The notes beneath the pieces are model-generated. The model saw nothing but the letters and a program-made list of their open reading frames with translations. It searched no databases and was not told the origin of the DNA. The position numbers were made by a program, and so were the translations under genes. DNA of 32,368 bases from Segatella copri (GTDB lineage Bacteria; Bacteroidota; Bacteroidia; Bacteroidales; Bacteroidaceae): the NCBI RefSeq assembly GCF_009494395.1, contig NZ_VZCB01000063.1, forward strand, positions 1 through 32,368. Direction: 5' to 3'. Below, piece after piece: positions 32,281 to 32,368 of this stretch (position 1 is its first letter; each line of letters starts with the position of its first letter).

Positions 32281-32368
32281 ATGGATTTACGAAGTTACAC
32301 CAAGCAGGAGTTAGCCCTGCTCTATTTCCCCGATTCGTCACCCGTGGTGGCAAGTGCTCATCTGATGC
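32281..32368 (+). CDS. DUF4248-like protein, 5' part only
   Basis: The window ends 88 bases into an open frame that begins MDLRSYTKQELALLYFPDSS and continues PVVASAHLM. The KQELALLYFPDSSP-x-x-A motif is typical of the short DUF4248 proteins of Bacteroidales, which have a helix-turn-helix-like start and commonly lie beside VirE-type, HU-like and amidase genes. The start ATG at 32281 follows an AT-rich leader with no clear ribosome-binding site. The rest of the gene is outside the window. Confidence 0.8.
   Translation, partial: MDLRSYTKQELALLYFPDSSPVVASAHLM

Noticed and set aside
1..32368. CRISPR array, tRNA or rRNA genes
   Set aside because: No evenly spaced repeats with unique spacers, cloverleaf or rRNA-like conserved stretches were seen on either strand.

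Overview
The window looks like a capsule or O-antigen-type polysaccharide locus from a Bacteroidales bacterium, most likely Prevotellaceae (Prevotella/Segatella-like). The reasons are a VirE-type primase-helicase with a BT4734-like N-terminus next to a DUF4248 gene, an EpsG-like polymerase, sigma-ABfr-type -7 boxes (TAnnTTTG), weak Shine-Dalgarno sites, and GC-rich intergenic repeats of a kind I associate with Prevotella. The species is inferred; no rRNA or other marker gene is present.

Layout, right to left, because nearly everything from 29602 down to 761 is on the minus strand and tightly packed. A small unknown gene (29186-29602) and rmlC (28329-28916) come first. Next is a three-gene block that is not polysaccharide biosynthesis: a calcineurin-like phosphoesterase, an HSP90/GHKL-type ATPase and a small possible lamin-tail-domain protein (24198-28304). 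Then come ugd and a UDP-glucuronate 4-epimerase-like gene (UDP-GlcA/UDP-GalA supply), rfbF, rfbG, an SDR and an RmlC-like epimerase (a CDP-6-deoxyhexose branch without RfbH). The assembly section holds four glycosyltransferases, a DUF2334 deacetylase, a pyruvyltransferase / ATP-grasp / FrhB-like trio, Wzx, an EpsG-like Wzy and two hexapeptide acyltransferases (one with a frameshifted C-terminus). A second foreign-looking block follows: a putative AbiC-family membrane protein and two different SIR2-domain proteins (1483-5130). The run closes with a WecG/TagA-type glycosyltransferase (761-1471) and a truncated IS110 transposase at the left edge.

On the plus strand at the right end are the VirE-family gene (29766-31916), a 364-bp repeat-rich spacer and the start of a DUF4248 gene cut by the window end.

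The sugar genes make nucleotide sugars (UDP-GlcA/GalA, a CDP-linked 6-deoxyhexose), glycosyltransferases build the repeat unit, modifying enzymes add acyl, pyruvyl or other groups, and Wzx and Wzy flip and polymerise. No initiating phosphoglycosyl transferase, Wzz/Wza export protein, rmlA/B/D or UpxY-type antiterminator is visible here. The most interesting content is the pair of immunity-like modules written into the same operon, and two copies of a structured element (7232-7300 and 21053-21116) sharing an almost identical loop sequence.
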